Below, piece after piece: positions 24,333 through 32,438 of a stretch of DNA of 64,000 bases (positions are counted from its first letter, which is position 1; the number at the start of each line of letters is the position of its first letter). Below the pieces are notes generated by a model. The model did no database searches. It was not told the DNA's origin and worked only from the letters and a program-made list of their open reading frames with translations. The translations under genes were made by a program, and so were the position numbers. Source of the stretch: Rhodobacter viridis (GTDB lineage: Bacteria; Pseudomonadota; Alphaproteobacteria; Rhodobacterales; Rhodobacteraceae); the NCBI RefSeq assembly GCF_003217355.1, contig NZ_QJTK01000012.1:1-64000 (forward strand). Reading direction: 5' to 3'.

Positions 24333-27026
24333 ATGCCCTTCAACGTGCTGGTGGGCGTCTCGCTCGTCTATGTGATGGTGCTGTTCCTCGTCGCCTTCGT
24401 GGCCGAGCGCCGCGCCGCGCGCGGCCGGTTGCGCTTTCTGCACAGCCCCTGGGTCTATACGCTGTCGCTGTCGATCTATTGCACCGCCTGGACCTTTTAC
24501 GGCGCGGTGGGCTATGCGGCGCGTTCGGGGCTTGAGTTCCTGACGATCTACCTTGGCCCGACGCTGGTCTTTGTCGGCTGGTGGTGGGTGCTGCGCAAGC
24601 TTGTCCGGATCGGGCGCACCCAGCGCGTCACCTCGATTGCGGATCTGATTTCAAGCCGTTACGGCAAGTCGAACCTTCTGGGCGTGATCGTCACGCTGAT
24701 GTCGGTGGCCTCGGCCACGCCCTATATCGCGCTGCAATTGCAATCGGTCACGCTCTCTTTCGGGGTCTTTGCCGCGCAGGGGCCGGGCTTCTGGGTGTTG
24801 CCCGAGCAATCGGCCACCGCGCTCTGGATCGCCGGGGGGCTGGCGATCTTCACCATCCTCTTCGGCACCCGCAATCTGGATGCGAACGAGCGTCACCACG
24901 GCGTCGTCACCGCCATCGCGCTTGAAGCGATCGTCAAACTGGTGGCGCTGCTCGCCGTCGGCATCTGGGTCGTCTGGGGCGTGGCGGGGGGAGTGTCCGA
25001 CATCCTCGCCCGCATCGATGCCTCGGAAATCGCCGAATGGAGCCTGAAACCCGGCCGCTTTGCCGGGTTGACCTTCGTCTCGGCCGCCGCCGTGCTGACC
25101 CTGCCGCGGATGTTTCAGGTGCTGGTCGTCGAAAATACCGACGAGCGCCATCTGGTCACCGCAAGCTGGGCCTTTCCGACCTATCTGATGCTGATGAGCC
25201 TGTTCGTCGTGCCGATCGCGGTCGTCGGGCTTGGCCATCCGCATACCGGGGTGAACCCGGACCTGTTCGTGCTGACCCTGCCGCTGTCCGAAGGCCGGGG
25301 CAGCCTCGCGCTGCTGGCCTTTCTGGGCGGGTTTTCCTCGGCCACTTCGATGGTGATCGTCGCCGCCATCGCGCTTTCGACCATGGTGTCGAACCACATC
25401 GTCACGCCGCTCTGGCTCGCGATCTACCGCGACGAACCGGCCGAGCGCGGCGACGTGCGCGGCCTTGTGCTGATGTCGCGACGTCTCTCGATCGGGCTCG
25501 TTCTGGCGATGGGCTATGGCTATTACAAGCTTTCGGGCGGGTCCGAGGCGCTGGCCGAGATCGGTCTGATCGCCTTTGTCGGCGCGGCGCAGGTGCTGCC
25601 CGCGCTGATCGGCGGCATCTACTGGCGCGGCGCGACGCATCTGGGCGCGGCCACGGGCCTGCTCACCGGCTTCGCGATCTGGCTTTACGCGCTCTTCCTG
25701 CCGTCCGTCGGCGACTCCGGCCTGATCTCGGCGCAGCTGATGGCCGAGGGGCCGTTCGGCCTCTCCTGGCTGCGCCCGCAGGCGCTGTTCGGCATTCAGG
25801 GGCTTGATCCGCTGCTGCATGCGCTGTTCTGGAGCCTGCTCTTCAACACGCTGGCTTTCCTTGTCTTTTCGATCCTCTCCTTCCCCGGTCCGGTCGAGCG
25901 GCTGCAGGGCGTCGCCTTCGTCAACGTCTTCGAGGGCCGTCCGGGCGCCAAAGGCTGGTCGCGCACCCAGGCCGAGGCCGAGGATCTGCTGTCGATGGCG
26001 CAGCGCATCCTTGGCGCCGAGGAGGCGCAGCTGTTCTTCCAGACCGCCGCGGCGGCGCAGGGCAAGCGCGGCTTCCTGCCCGATCCGACGCCGGATTTCC
26101 TCGCCTCGCTCGAACGCCAGCTGGCGGGCTCGGTCGGCGCGGCGACGGCGCATGCGATGATCTCGCAGCTGACCGGCGGCGCCGCGGTCTCGGTCCAGGA
26201 TCTGATCGCGGTTGCGAACGAAGCGGCTGAAATCAAGGAATATTCCGCCCAGCTCGAGGCGAAGTCGGCCGAGCTGGCCCGCACCGCCCGCGCGCTCTCG
26301 GACGCAAACGCGAAGCTCACCACGCTTTCGGTGCAGAAGGACGCTTTCCTCGGCCAGATCAGCCACGAACTGCGCACGCCGATGACCTCGATCCGGGCGT
26401 TTTCCGAGATCCTGATGGAGCCCGACCTGCCCGAGCCGCTGCGGGCGCAATATGCGGAAATCATTCACGAAGAAGCCCGCCGCCTGACCCGTCTGCTGGA
26501 TGATCTGCTGGACCTTGCGGTGCTCGAAAACCGCAAGGTGCAGCTGAATATTTCGGTGGCGAACCTGCATGATCTGATCGACCGCGCCGTGCAGGCGGCC
26601 TCCTCGACCCGGCCCGAGCGCGAGTTCCGCTATGACCGCGATCTGCCTTCGGAACACATGCCGGTGTTCACCGACACGGACCGGCTGGTGCAGGTTTTCA
26701 TCAATCTGATCTCGAATGCGCGCAAGTATTGTGCCGCCGAGCGCGCGGTGCTGCGCATCGAGGTGAAGAAACGCGGCAAGATGGTGCAGATCGATTTTTG
26801 CGACAATGGCGCGGGGATCCCGAAGGCCTCGCAGGGGCTGATCTTCGAGAAATTCGCCCGCCTCACCGACACGTCGAAAGCGGGCGGCGCCGGGCTTGGG
26901 CTGGCGATTTGCCGCGAAATCATGGCGAATCTGGGCGGGTCGATCGACTATGTGCCGGGGCAGGGCGGGGCCGCGTTCCGCGTCACGCTGCCCCTGCGCC
27001 GCCGCGACGGCGACGAGGCGGTCTGA
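24333..27026 (+). CDS. Sensor histidine kinase with N-terminal sodium:solute symporter domain (CbrA/CrbS-like)
   Basis: An 897-aa membrane kinase. Residues 1 to about 510 form an SLC5/SSS transporter domain of some 13 helices (for example LVGVSLVYVMVLFLVAF, SIYCTAWTFYGAVGYAAR, RVTSIADLISSRYGKS). A STAC-like linker around residues 545-570 (LLSMAQRILGAEEAQ) and a coiled coil follow. The HisKA box carries His678 (QISHELRTPMTSIR). The ATPase domain has LISNARKYC, DNGAGIPKAS and GGAGLGLAICREI. The architecture matches CbrA and CrbS, which sense histidine/C:N state or acetate. The cognate partner is probably the REC-only protein two genes upstream. The sensed or transported solute is unknown. Confidence 0.93.
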   Translation: MPFNVLVGVSLVYVMVLFLVAFVAERRAARGRLRFLHSPWVYTLSLSIYCTAWTFYGAVGYAARSGLEFLTIYLGPTLVFVGWWWVLRKLVRIGRTQRVTSIADLISSRYGKSNLLGVIVTLMSVASATPYIALQLQSVTLSFGVFAAQGPGFWVLPEQSATALWIAGGLAIFTILFGTRNLDANERHHGVVTAIALEAIVKLVALLAVGIWVVWGVAGGVSDILARIDASEIAEWSLKPGRFAGLTFVSAAAVLTLPRMFQVLVVENTDERHLVTASWAFPTYLMLMSLFVVPIAVVGLGHPHTGVNPDLFVLTLPLSEGRGSLALLAFLGGFSSATSMVIVAAIALSTMVSNHIVTPLWLAIYRDEPAERGDVRGLVLMSRRLSIGLVLAMGYGYYKLSGGSEALAEIGLIAFVGAAQVLPALIGGIYWRGATHLGAATGLLTGFAIWLYALFLPSVGDSGLISAQLMAEGPFGLSWLRPQALFGIQGLDPLLHALFWSLLFNTLAFLVFSILSFPGPVERLQGVAFVNVFEGRPGAKGWSRTQAEAEDLLSMAQRILGAEEAQLFFQTAAAAQGKRGFLPDPTPDFLASLERQLAGSVGAATAHAMISQLTGGAAVSVQDLIAVANEAAEIKEYSAQLEAKSAELARTARALSDANAKLTTLSVQKDAFLGQISHELRTPMTSIRAFSEILMEPDLPEPLRAQYAEIIHEEARRLTRLLDDLLDLAVLENRKVQLNISVANLHDLIDRAVQAASSTRPEREFRYDRDLPSEHMPVFTDTDRLVQVFINLISNARKYCAAERAVLRIEVKKRGKMVQIDFCDNGAGIPKASQGLIFEKFARLTDTSKAGGAGLGLAICREIMANLGGSIDYVPGQGGAAFRVTLPLRRRDGDEAV

Positions 27027-27158
27027 CCGGAGCATCCCGGCTGCAAGTCTCGGGAATGACCGCGAAAAAGTGTAAAGCTCCGGCTCAGATATCAACCATT
27101 TGTAAACCCTGATCTGCGATTCCTTATCCGTCGACGCACAGGCAAACGGCGGGACGGG

Positions 27159-28397
27159 ATGACGGAAGAACGGCTTCAGACAGTGATGCGGCGCAAGGCC
27201 GAGGCGGGCAGGCCCGCTTCGGACGGTTCTCCGATCACGGCCGAACGGGCGATCGTGCAGGCGATCTCGAAAGTGGCGCAGGACATGTTCCAGCTGCCCG
27301 CGCAGGTCATGAACGTCACCGAAGGGCGCCGGACGCTCGCCGACCTGCCCGAGGCGATCGAGCCGTTTTCGTTGATCGCGATCATCGAAGGCCCCGAGGA
27401 AAGCATGGGCATCGTGGCGCTGCCGCCCGAGACGCTTTCGGTGCTGATCGAGGTGCAGACCACCGGCAATCTGGCCAAGGGGCCGGGGCAGCCGCGCAAA
27501 CCGACGCGGATCGACGCCTCGATGGTGGCCGATTTCATCGACGCGACGCTCGGCCTGATCGAGGAAACGCTGGTCGAGACCGAGGCCGTCGTCTGGGCGG
27601 GGGGCTTCCGCTATGCCTCTTATCTGGATGATCCGCGCCCGCTCGGCCTTCTGCTTGAGGATATGGGATACCGGCTCTGGCAGCTGGAGGTCGGCTTCGG
27701 CCACGGCTTCGAGCGCAAGGGCCAGATCGTCTGGGCGGTGCCGGTGAACGGGCGCGGCCATTCGCTGCGGCGCATGCCGGGGCTGGCCGAGGCCGGGCCG
27801 ATCACCCCCGACCGCGAGGCGGCGGAATGGGCGCATCGGATGGAGAATTCCGTCATGGGCGCGCAGGCGCAGCTCGATGCCGTGCTGCACCGCGTGACGC
27901 TGCCTCTGGCGGCGGTGATGGGGTTGCGGGCCGGAATGGACATTCCGATCCCCTCGGATGCGCTGGAAAATCTGACCGTCGAGGGCGTGGGGCGGCGCAA
28001 GCTCTCTGCGGCGCGGCTGGGACAGCATCGCGGCCTGCGCGCGGTGCGGCTGGTCGAACACGAAGAGGTGGATCTTCAGGCTCCGCCCGAACCGAAGTCG
28101 CGCCGCGTCGTGCCGCCGCCCTTCGAGGCGGGGTCCAGTCCCTTTGCCGGCAAATCCGCGCCGGGCGGACCGCGGGCGCCGCTCGACCGGATCGATTCCC
28201 CGGCCTATGACCCGGAGCCGGGCAGCGGCCTCGGGGGTCTTGGCGGGCTTGGCGGTTTTGATGGCGGGGATCTGGGCGGTCTGGGCGGCTTCGACGCCGG
28301 GGGCGATCTGCCGCCGCTTGGGCTGACGCTTGATGGCTTCGGCGCTGATGACACCGCGGGGGATCTGCCGCCGCTGAAGATCGGATCCGGCTTCTGA
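27159..28397 (+). CDS. FliM/FliN-like (SpoA-domain) protein with Gly/Leu-rich tail
   Basis: A 412-aa cytosolic protein. The central part looks like flagellar switch protein FliM: VAQDMFQLPAQVMNVTEG, a middle domain with VALPPETLSVLIEVQTTG and MVADFIDATLGLIEETL, then a SpoA-type segment LDAVLHRVTLPLAAVMGLRAG...LGQHRGLRAVRLVEHEEV (about residues 240-310). The last 100 residues are low complexity, with repeated LGGLGGF and GDLPPLGL/GDLPPLKI units. No other flagellar genes are in the window. A degenerate CtrA-like motif (TCAA-N7-TAAAC) lies around 27097. It could be a second, specialised FliM paralogue. Confidence 0.65.
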   Translation: MTEERLQTVMRRKAEAGRPASDGSPITAERAIVQAISKVAQDMFQLPAQVMNVTEGRRTLADLPEAIEPFSLIAIIEGPEESMGIVALPPETLSVLIEVQTTGNLAKGPGQPRKPTRIDASMVADFIDATLGLIEETLVETEAVVWAGGFRYASYLDDPRPLGLLLEDMGYRLWQLEVGFGHGFERKGQIVWAVPVNGRGHSLRRMPGLAEAGPITPDREAAEWAHRMENSVMGAQAQLDAVLHRVTLPLAAVMGLRAGMDIPIPSDALENLTVEGVGRRKLSAARLGQHRGLRAVRLVEHEEVDLQAPPEPKSRRVVPPPFEAGSSPFAGKSAPGGPRAPLDRIDSPAYDPEPGSGLGGLGGLGGFDGGDLGGLGGFDAGGDLPPLGLTLDGFGADDTAGDLPPLKIGSGF

Positions 28398-28407
28398 GCC
28401 GGGTCGA

Positions 28408-28421
28408 TTGACCTGCATCAA
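28408..28421 (+). promoter_or_regulatory. FnrL-type box (perfect TTGA-N6-TCAA)
   Basis: TTGACCTGCATCAA is a perfect FNR-family site. It lies 50 bp upstream of the TraR/DksA gene, in the 74-bp gap after the FliM-like gene. The position fits oxygen-responsive control of the zinc-finger gene. Confidence 0.7.
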
Positions 28422-28471
28422 GGCTTTTTTCAACGTTTTGCGCTTGTCTAAGGGAACGACAGGAGGACGCG

Positions 28472-28795
28472 ATGAAATCCCTCGAACTCCGGCGGGAGGA
28501 GCTTCTGTCCCGCAAGGCGCAGCTGACCACGCGCATGGCGCAGATCTCGGACGAGCTCGAGACCCATGAGGCCAAGGATTGGGCCGAAATGGCCACCGAG
28601 CGCGAGGGAGACGAGGTGCTGCAGGATCTGGGCGACGCCGCCCGCAACGAGTTGCGGATGATCGAGGCGGCCTTGGCGCGGATGGACGATGGCGAATACG
28701 GCTCTTGCGTCACCTGCGGGGAACCGATCGCGGAAGAGCGGCTCGATCTTCTGCCCGCGACCCCCTTCTGCCGCGACCACGCCGCCAAGCACTGA
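28472..28795 (+). CDS. TraR/DksA-family zinc-finger protein with Cys-to-His substitution
   Basis: A 107-aa cytosolic protein with an N-terminal coiled coil (residues 1-72) and a C-terminal zinc finger. DksA relatives enter the RNA polymerase secondary channel and modulate initiation with ppGpp. The finger reads C79-VT-C82, 17 residues, then C100-RD-H103. The spacing is canonical but the fourth ligand is His instead of Cys. It has GGAGGA upstream. A perfect FnrL-type box precedes it, suggesting expression under low oxygen. Confidence 0.88.
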   Translation: MKSLELRREELLSRKAQLTTRMAQISDELETHEAKDWAEMATEREGDEVLQDLGDAARNELRMIEAALARMDDGEYGSCVTCGEPIAEERLDLLPATPFCRDHAAKH

Positions 28796-28895
28796 GGGCG
28801 GCTATAATTTCCTGTCCCGACCTGGGCTTGGGCCCGGGTTGCGCTTGCCGTGACCGGGCCTGCGCGCGTAACCTGAGCAAAAAGCCGGAGGGGGC

Positions 28896-30830
28896 ATGGC
28901 AAGACGGGTGAACGTGCAGCGGCGCGACGGTGTCGCGTTGGTGACGCTGGAGGGGGCCGACGAGGGGCCGAAAGGGGCGGGCTTCGACCAGCCGATGCGC
29001 TGGGCGCTTGAGGCCGCGCTGACCGAGGCTTTCGAAACCCCGGGCCTGCAGGCGATCGTGCTGCGCGCGGGCGACGGCGGATGGCCGCGCGCGCTTGACC
29101 CGGCCGAGGAGTACAGCGCCGCAAAACCCACCTTGGGCACGCTCTGCACCCGTCTGGCACAGGCCGAGGTGCCGGTCGTGGCGGTGCTTTCGGGCACGAT
29201 TTCGGGCGGGGTCCTCGCCCTGACGCAGGCGGCCGGGCTGCGGCTCGCGCTGGCCTCGACCCGGTTTCACTTCCCGGAATCCGCGTTGAACCTTTTGCCC
29301 GCTGCTGGCGGGACGGTGCGTCTGGTGCGCCGCGTCGGGGGCGCCGTGGCGCTGGAGGCGCTGCTCTCGGGCCGTGTGTTCCGCGCCGAGGAGGCGATGC
29401 CGCTTGGCCTGTGCGATGCCGTGGCCTCGGAAGGCACGATCGAGACCGCCGCCCAGACCGAGGCCTTGCGGGTCGCGGCGCTGGGTGCCGAGGGGCCGTT
29501 CTCGCGCCGCGACGGGGCGCTTTCCGATCCGGGCGGCGCGCTGGATGCGCTGGCCGCGGCGCGGACGCGCATTCCGCCGCGCGCCGATCTTTCCGCCCCG
29601 ACCCGTATCGCGCAGGTGGCCGAGGCGGCGCTGCTTTTGCCGCTGCCCGCCGCGCTGGAGTTCGAAGCCGTGGCCTATGCCGATCTTGTCGCTTCGGAAA
29701 CCGCGGCGGCGCTGCGCCATCTCGCGCGGGCGCAGACAGAGTTGCAGGGGCTGGCGGGCGTGCCGACCGAGGGCATCGTCCCGGTCTCGCGCGTGGCGCT
29801 CTGGAACCCGAGCGCCGGGCGGGTGATTGCGCTGTTGCGCCGGGGGCTTGCGGTGCAGATCGGCACCTCCGACCCCGCGCGCCTGCCGCCGCTTCTGACC
29901 GAGATCGCCCGGGCGCAGGAGAAGGCCGCGGCCGAGGGACTTCTTGATCCCGCCCGCCGCGAGGCCGATTGGGCGCGGCTGGAGCCGGTCTCTGGCCCCG
30001 ATGCTTTTGGTCCGACCGATCTGATGATCGCCGCGCCGACCACTCCCGAGGAACGCGACACGCTGCGCAGGTTCCTGCCCGCGGGCGCGGTGCTGGCGCT
30101 GTCGGGTACGGCCCCCGGGCCGGACGAATTGGGCATCGACCGCAGCCAGCGTCTGGCGGCGATCTGGGCCGGGACACCCGGGCAGACGGCCGATCTGCCG
30201 CGGCTGGCGGCGGTGTTGCGCGCCGGCGGCATGCGGGTGATCCATGCGACGGCCCCGGCGCTGCGGCTTGAGGCGGCGTATTTCATGGCCGCAGACCGCA
30301 CCGTTCTGGCGGGCGCCGCACCGCAGGCGGTCGATGCCGCGCTGACGCGCTGGGGTTTTGCCGAAGGGCCTTTTGCCCGCTTCGAGCGCCTTGGCGCCGA
30401 TCTGGCGGGCACCCGTCTTCTGGCCGCCGGGCGCAAGCCGGGGCCGGTTCTGGCGACGCTCGCCGTTCTGGGGGGGATGGCGCAGGCGGCGGAGCCTCTG
30501 GCCGCGCTGCGCGCCGAAGCCGGGATCGCGCCGCGCAGCTTTTCCGAGGCCGAGATCGTCGCCCGGATCCTTGCCGAACTGGCGGCGCTCGGCATTGCGG
30601 CGCTCGAATCACGCAAGGCCTTCCGCCCGGGCGATATCGATCTGATGGCGGGGGCCGAGCTTGGCTTTCCGGCGCATCGCGGCGGGCCGATGTTTCAGGC
30701 CGACCGGATCGGTCCGCTTGCCCTGCGCAAGCGTCTGCGCGCGCTGGAGGCCGAAGGGGCCCCGCCGACGCCCGCGCTTCTGGATGTGCTCATCCGCGAC
30801 GGACAAAGCCTCGCCGAGCGTTTCGCGTGA
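28896..30830 (+). CDS. FadB/FadJ-like fatty-oxidation protein, degenerate
   Basis: A 644-aa protein with a crotonase-fold N-terminus (about 1-180), a central region where the NAD-binding 3-hydroxyacyl-CoA dehydrogenase domain should be, and a recognisable 3HCDH C-terminal end (SFSEAEIVARILAELAALG, DLMAGAELGFPAHRGGPMFQAD). In the crotonase part, the position of FadB Glu119 is Ala (SGGVLALTQ), while the second Glu is kept (HFPESALNLLP). The dehydrogenase GxGxxG loop and the catalytic His-Glu pair are not visible. It is therefore probably altered or inactive in one or both activities. GGAGGGGGC directly precedes the ATG. It converges on a small membrane protein gene. Confidence 0.72.
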   Translation: MARRVNVQRRDGVALVTLEGADEGPKGAGFDQPMRWALEAALTEAFETPGLQAIVLRAGDGGWPRALDPAEEYSAAKPTLGTLCTRLAQAEVPVVAVLSGTISGGVLALTQAAGLRLALASTRFHFPESALNLLPAAGGTVRLVRRVGGAVALEALLSGRVFRAEEAMPLGLCDAVASEGTIETAAQTEALRVAALGAEGPFSRRDGALSDPGGALDALAAARTRIPPRADLSAPTRIAQVAEAALLLPLPAALEFEAVAYADLVASETAAALRHLARAQTELQGLAGVPTEGIVPVSRVALWNPSAGRVIALLRRGLAVQIGTSDPARLPPLLTEIARAQEKAAAEGLLDPARREADWARLEPVSGPDAFGPTDLMIAAPTTPEERDTLRRFLPAGAVLALSGTAPGPDELGIDRSQRLAAIWAGTPGQTADLPRLAAVLRAGGMRVIHATAPALRLEAAYFMAADRTVLAGAAPQAVDAALTRWGFAEGPFARFERLGADLAGTRLLAAGRKPGPVLATLAVLGGMAQAAEPLAALRAEAGIAPRSFSEAEIVARILAELAALGIAALESRKAFRPGDIDLMAGAELGFPAHRGGPMFQADRIGPLALRKRLRALEAEGAPPTPALLDVLIRDGQSLAERFA

Positions 30831-30833
30831 GAC

Positions 30834-31049
30834 TTATTTGAAGGTCACGCCCAGCACGACGAGCATCAGCCCGATCACCGAAACGAAAAGCGCGCCAAGG
30901 TTCATCACCACGACGCCGCGCAGCTGCGCACGCAGGCCGGCATCGTCGAGCCCGGCTTTCTTCGCCTTGGCCACTTGCGCGGCGCAATAGAGGATGCCGA
31001 CCATCCCCACCAGCGAGATTGCCGCCCCCGCCCAGATCAGAACTTCCAT
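30834..31049 (-). CDS. Small two-TM membrane protein
   Basis: A 71-aa protein starting at MEVLIWAGAAISLVGMVGILYCAAQ, with a first TM helix at about 2-24 and a second at about 48-68 (VVVMNLGALFVSVIGLMLVVLG). A basic loop (AKAKKAGLDDAGLRAQLRG) joins them. The start is fixed by GGAGGCGATC just before the ATG; an open frame runs upstream without a ribosome site. It is divergent from gapR. The family is unknown. Confidence 0.75.
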   Translation of the reverse strand: MEVLIWAGAAISLVGMVGILYCAAQVAKAKKAGLDDAGLRAQLRGVVVMNLGALFVSVIGLMLVVLGVTFK

Positions 31050-31191
31050 GATCGCCTCCGTTTTGCCCCGGCTACCTTGCGCGCAAGGTCTTGGCAAGCA
31101 CCGCGATGGCGCGAGGGTTGCGGCTTGAAGGGGGGGCGGGGCTGCGCTAGTCAGGGGCTCCATCCCGCGTAACGACCTTCGGAGAGCCTTC

Positions 31192-31440
31192 ATGTCGAAC
31201 GACGCCTATACCGTGGCCGCGGACGAGCTGCGCCAGTTCATCGAGCAATACGAGCATCTCGAGGCCGAGAAGAAGGACATCACCGAGCAGCAAAAGGACA
31301 TCATGTCCGAGGCCAAGGCCCGCGGTTACGACACCAAGGTGATCAAGAAGATCATCGCGATGCGCAAGCGCGACAAGAATGATCTGGCCGAGGAAGAGGC
31401 GATCCTTGATATCTACAAGGCCGCGCTTGGCATGTCGTAA
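31192..31440 (+). CDS. gapR: GapR-family DNA-binding protein (DUF2312/UPF0335)
   Basis: An 82-aa all-helical protein, almost entirely one DUF2312 domain: AADELRQFIEQYEHLEAEKKDITEQQKDI, then ARGYDTKVIKKIIAMRKRDKNDLAEEE. In Caulobacter, GapR clamps over-twisted AT-rich DNA ahead of replication and transcription and stimulates type II topoisomerases. GGAGAG lies upstream. It is probably essential or near-essential, as elsewhere in alphaproteobacteria. The symbol is assigned by family. Confidence 0.93.
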   Translation: MSNDAYTVAADELRQFIEQYEHLEAEKKDITEQQKDIMSEAKARGYDTKVIKKIIAMRKRDKNDLAEEEAILDIYKAALGMS

Positions 31441-31455
31441 GCGCCGGGGCCTGCG

Positions 31456-32343
31456 TCAGGACGTGATCAGCGTCACGCCCGGCAGTCGCGCGATGGCCGC
31501 CACGTCCTGCGCATACCGCGCGGCGATTTCGGCCACCAGCTCCTCGGTGAAGCCCGGCAGGGCCACATCGGCCAGAAGCGCCTCGGGGCGGGCGAATTTC
31601 TCCAGAAACGCCGTCAGCACCTTGCGCCGCTGCTCGGCCGTTTGCGGCGGGTGCTGCGCCATGTAGGTGCGCAGACGCTTCGCCCCCTCGGGCTGCATCA
31701 GATCCTCGACCAGCCCATATTCGCCCATCAGCGGCGCGGCGGCGGCGATGCCGCCCATCTGCCGCAGCACCTCGGGGAAAATCAGCGGCAGATCCTCGTT
31801 GCACCACACGACCAGTTTCGCGCCGACCTTCGTTGCCGCCTCGGCCATCCGTTCCAGCACCGGGCCCCAGCGCAGATCCTCGGGCGCGTGACCGGCGAGC
31901 ATGTCGCTGAAGTCGCGGCCGGGCTGGCGGGCGGCCAGCGCAACGAGCAGCAGCGCCGGGTCGAGAAGGCCGAGGTGAAACTCGGTCTGATCTTGCGGAA
32001 AGAGGTTCGCCAGCGGCGCCAGCTTGTCGGCGGCGGCCGGATAAAGCCCCGTGGCGCCAATCGCGCGCTCGGGCAGGGCGAGGAAATTCTCGTAGCTGAA
32101 GATCAGCCGCTCGACCGGGCCGCGCGCGCCGCGCAGGCAGGCTTTGCGCAGCCCGTCCTGCGTCGCCGCATCGGCGGGCCGCCCCTTCAGACCGATCAAC
32201 GCATCGCGCAGCGCCATGCGATAGGCGGTGGGGGCGGGGGCATGCGACTGCGCCGCGGCCATCACCTCCGGGTTGGTCGCCAGTGTCCGAATGAGACGTT
32301 CGTCATCGGTGGCATGGGCGCCGAGATGAAAGACCAGGTGCAT
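31456..32343 (-). CDS. Hypothetical sulfotransferase-like protein
   Basis: A 295-aa protein with no confident family. The N-terminus MHLVFHLGAHATDDERLIRTL resembles the first strand and P-loop area of nucleotide-dependent sulfotransferases (HLG-x-H/P-K-T), but the K-T-G-T core is missing. Later segments include RLIFSYENFLALPERAIG and VVWCNEDLPLIFPEVLRQM. A GAGGAG ribosome site lies upstream. It lies downstream of an AlgX-like gene on the same strand, 95 bp away, so a role in surface-polymer modification is conceivable but unproven. Confidence 0.62.
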   Translation of the reverse strand: MHLVFHLGAHATDDERLIRTLATNPEVMAAAQSHAPAPTAYRMALRDALIGLKGRPADAATQDGLRKACLRGARGPVERLIFSYENFLALPERAIGATGLYPAAADKLAPLANLFPQDQTEFHLGLLDPALLLVALAARQPGRDFSDMLAGHAPEDLRWGPVLERMAEAATKVGAKLVVWCNEDLPLIFPEVLRQMGGIAAAAPLMGEYGLVEDLMQPEGAKRLRTYMAQHPPQTAEQRRKVLTAFLEKFARPEALLADVALPGFTEELVAEIAARYAQDVAAIARLPGVTLITS

Positions 32344-32438
32344 CGCGTGTTTCTCCTCGCGTCACCATAGCCGCCAATGCTGCGCAGGCAAAGCCCCGCA
32401 GGCCATTCCTTTTCCGGCTCTTGCCGTGGGCCGCGCCC

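Noticed and set aside
24651-28433. A long minus-strand open frame (about 1260 codons) opposite the SSS kinase and FliM-like genes
   Set aside because: Its composition is typical of a complementary-frame shadow, and the plus-strand genes carry complete histidine-kinase and transporter motifs.
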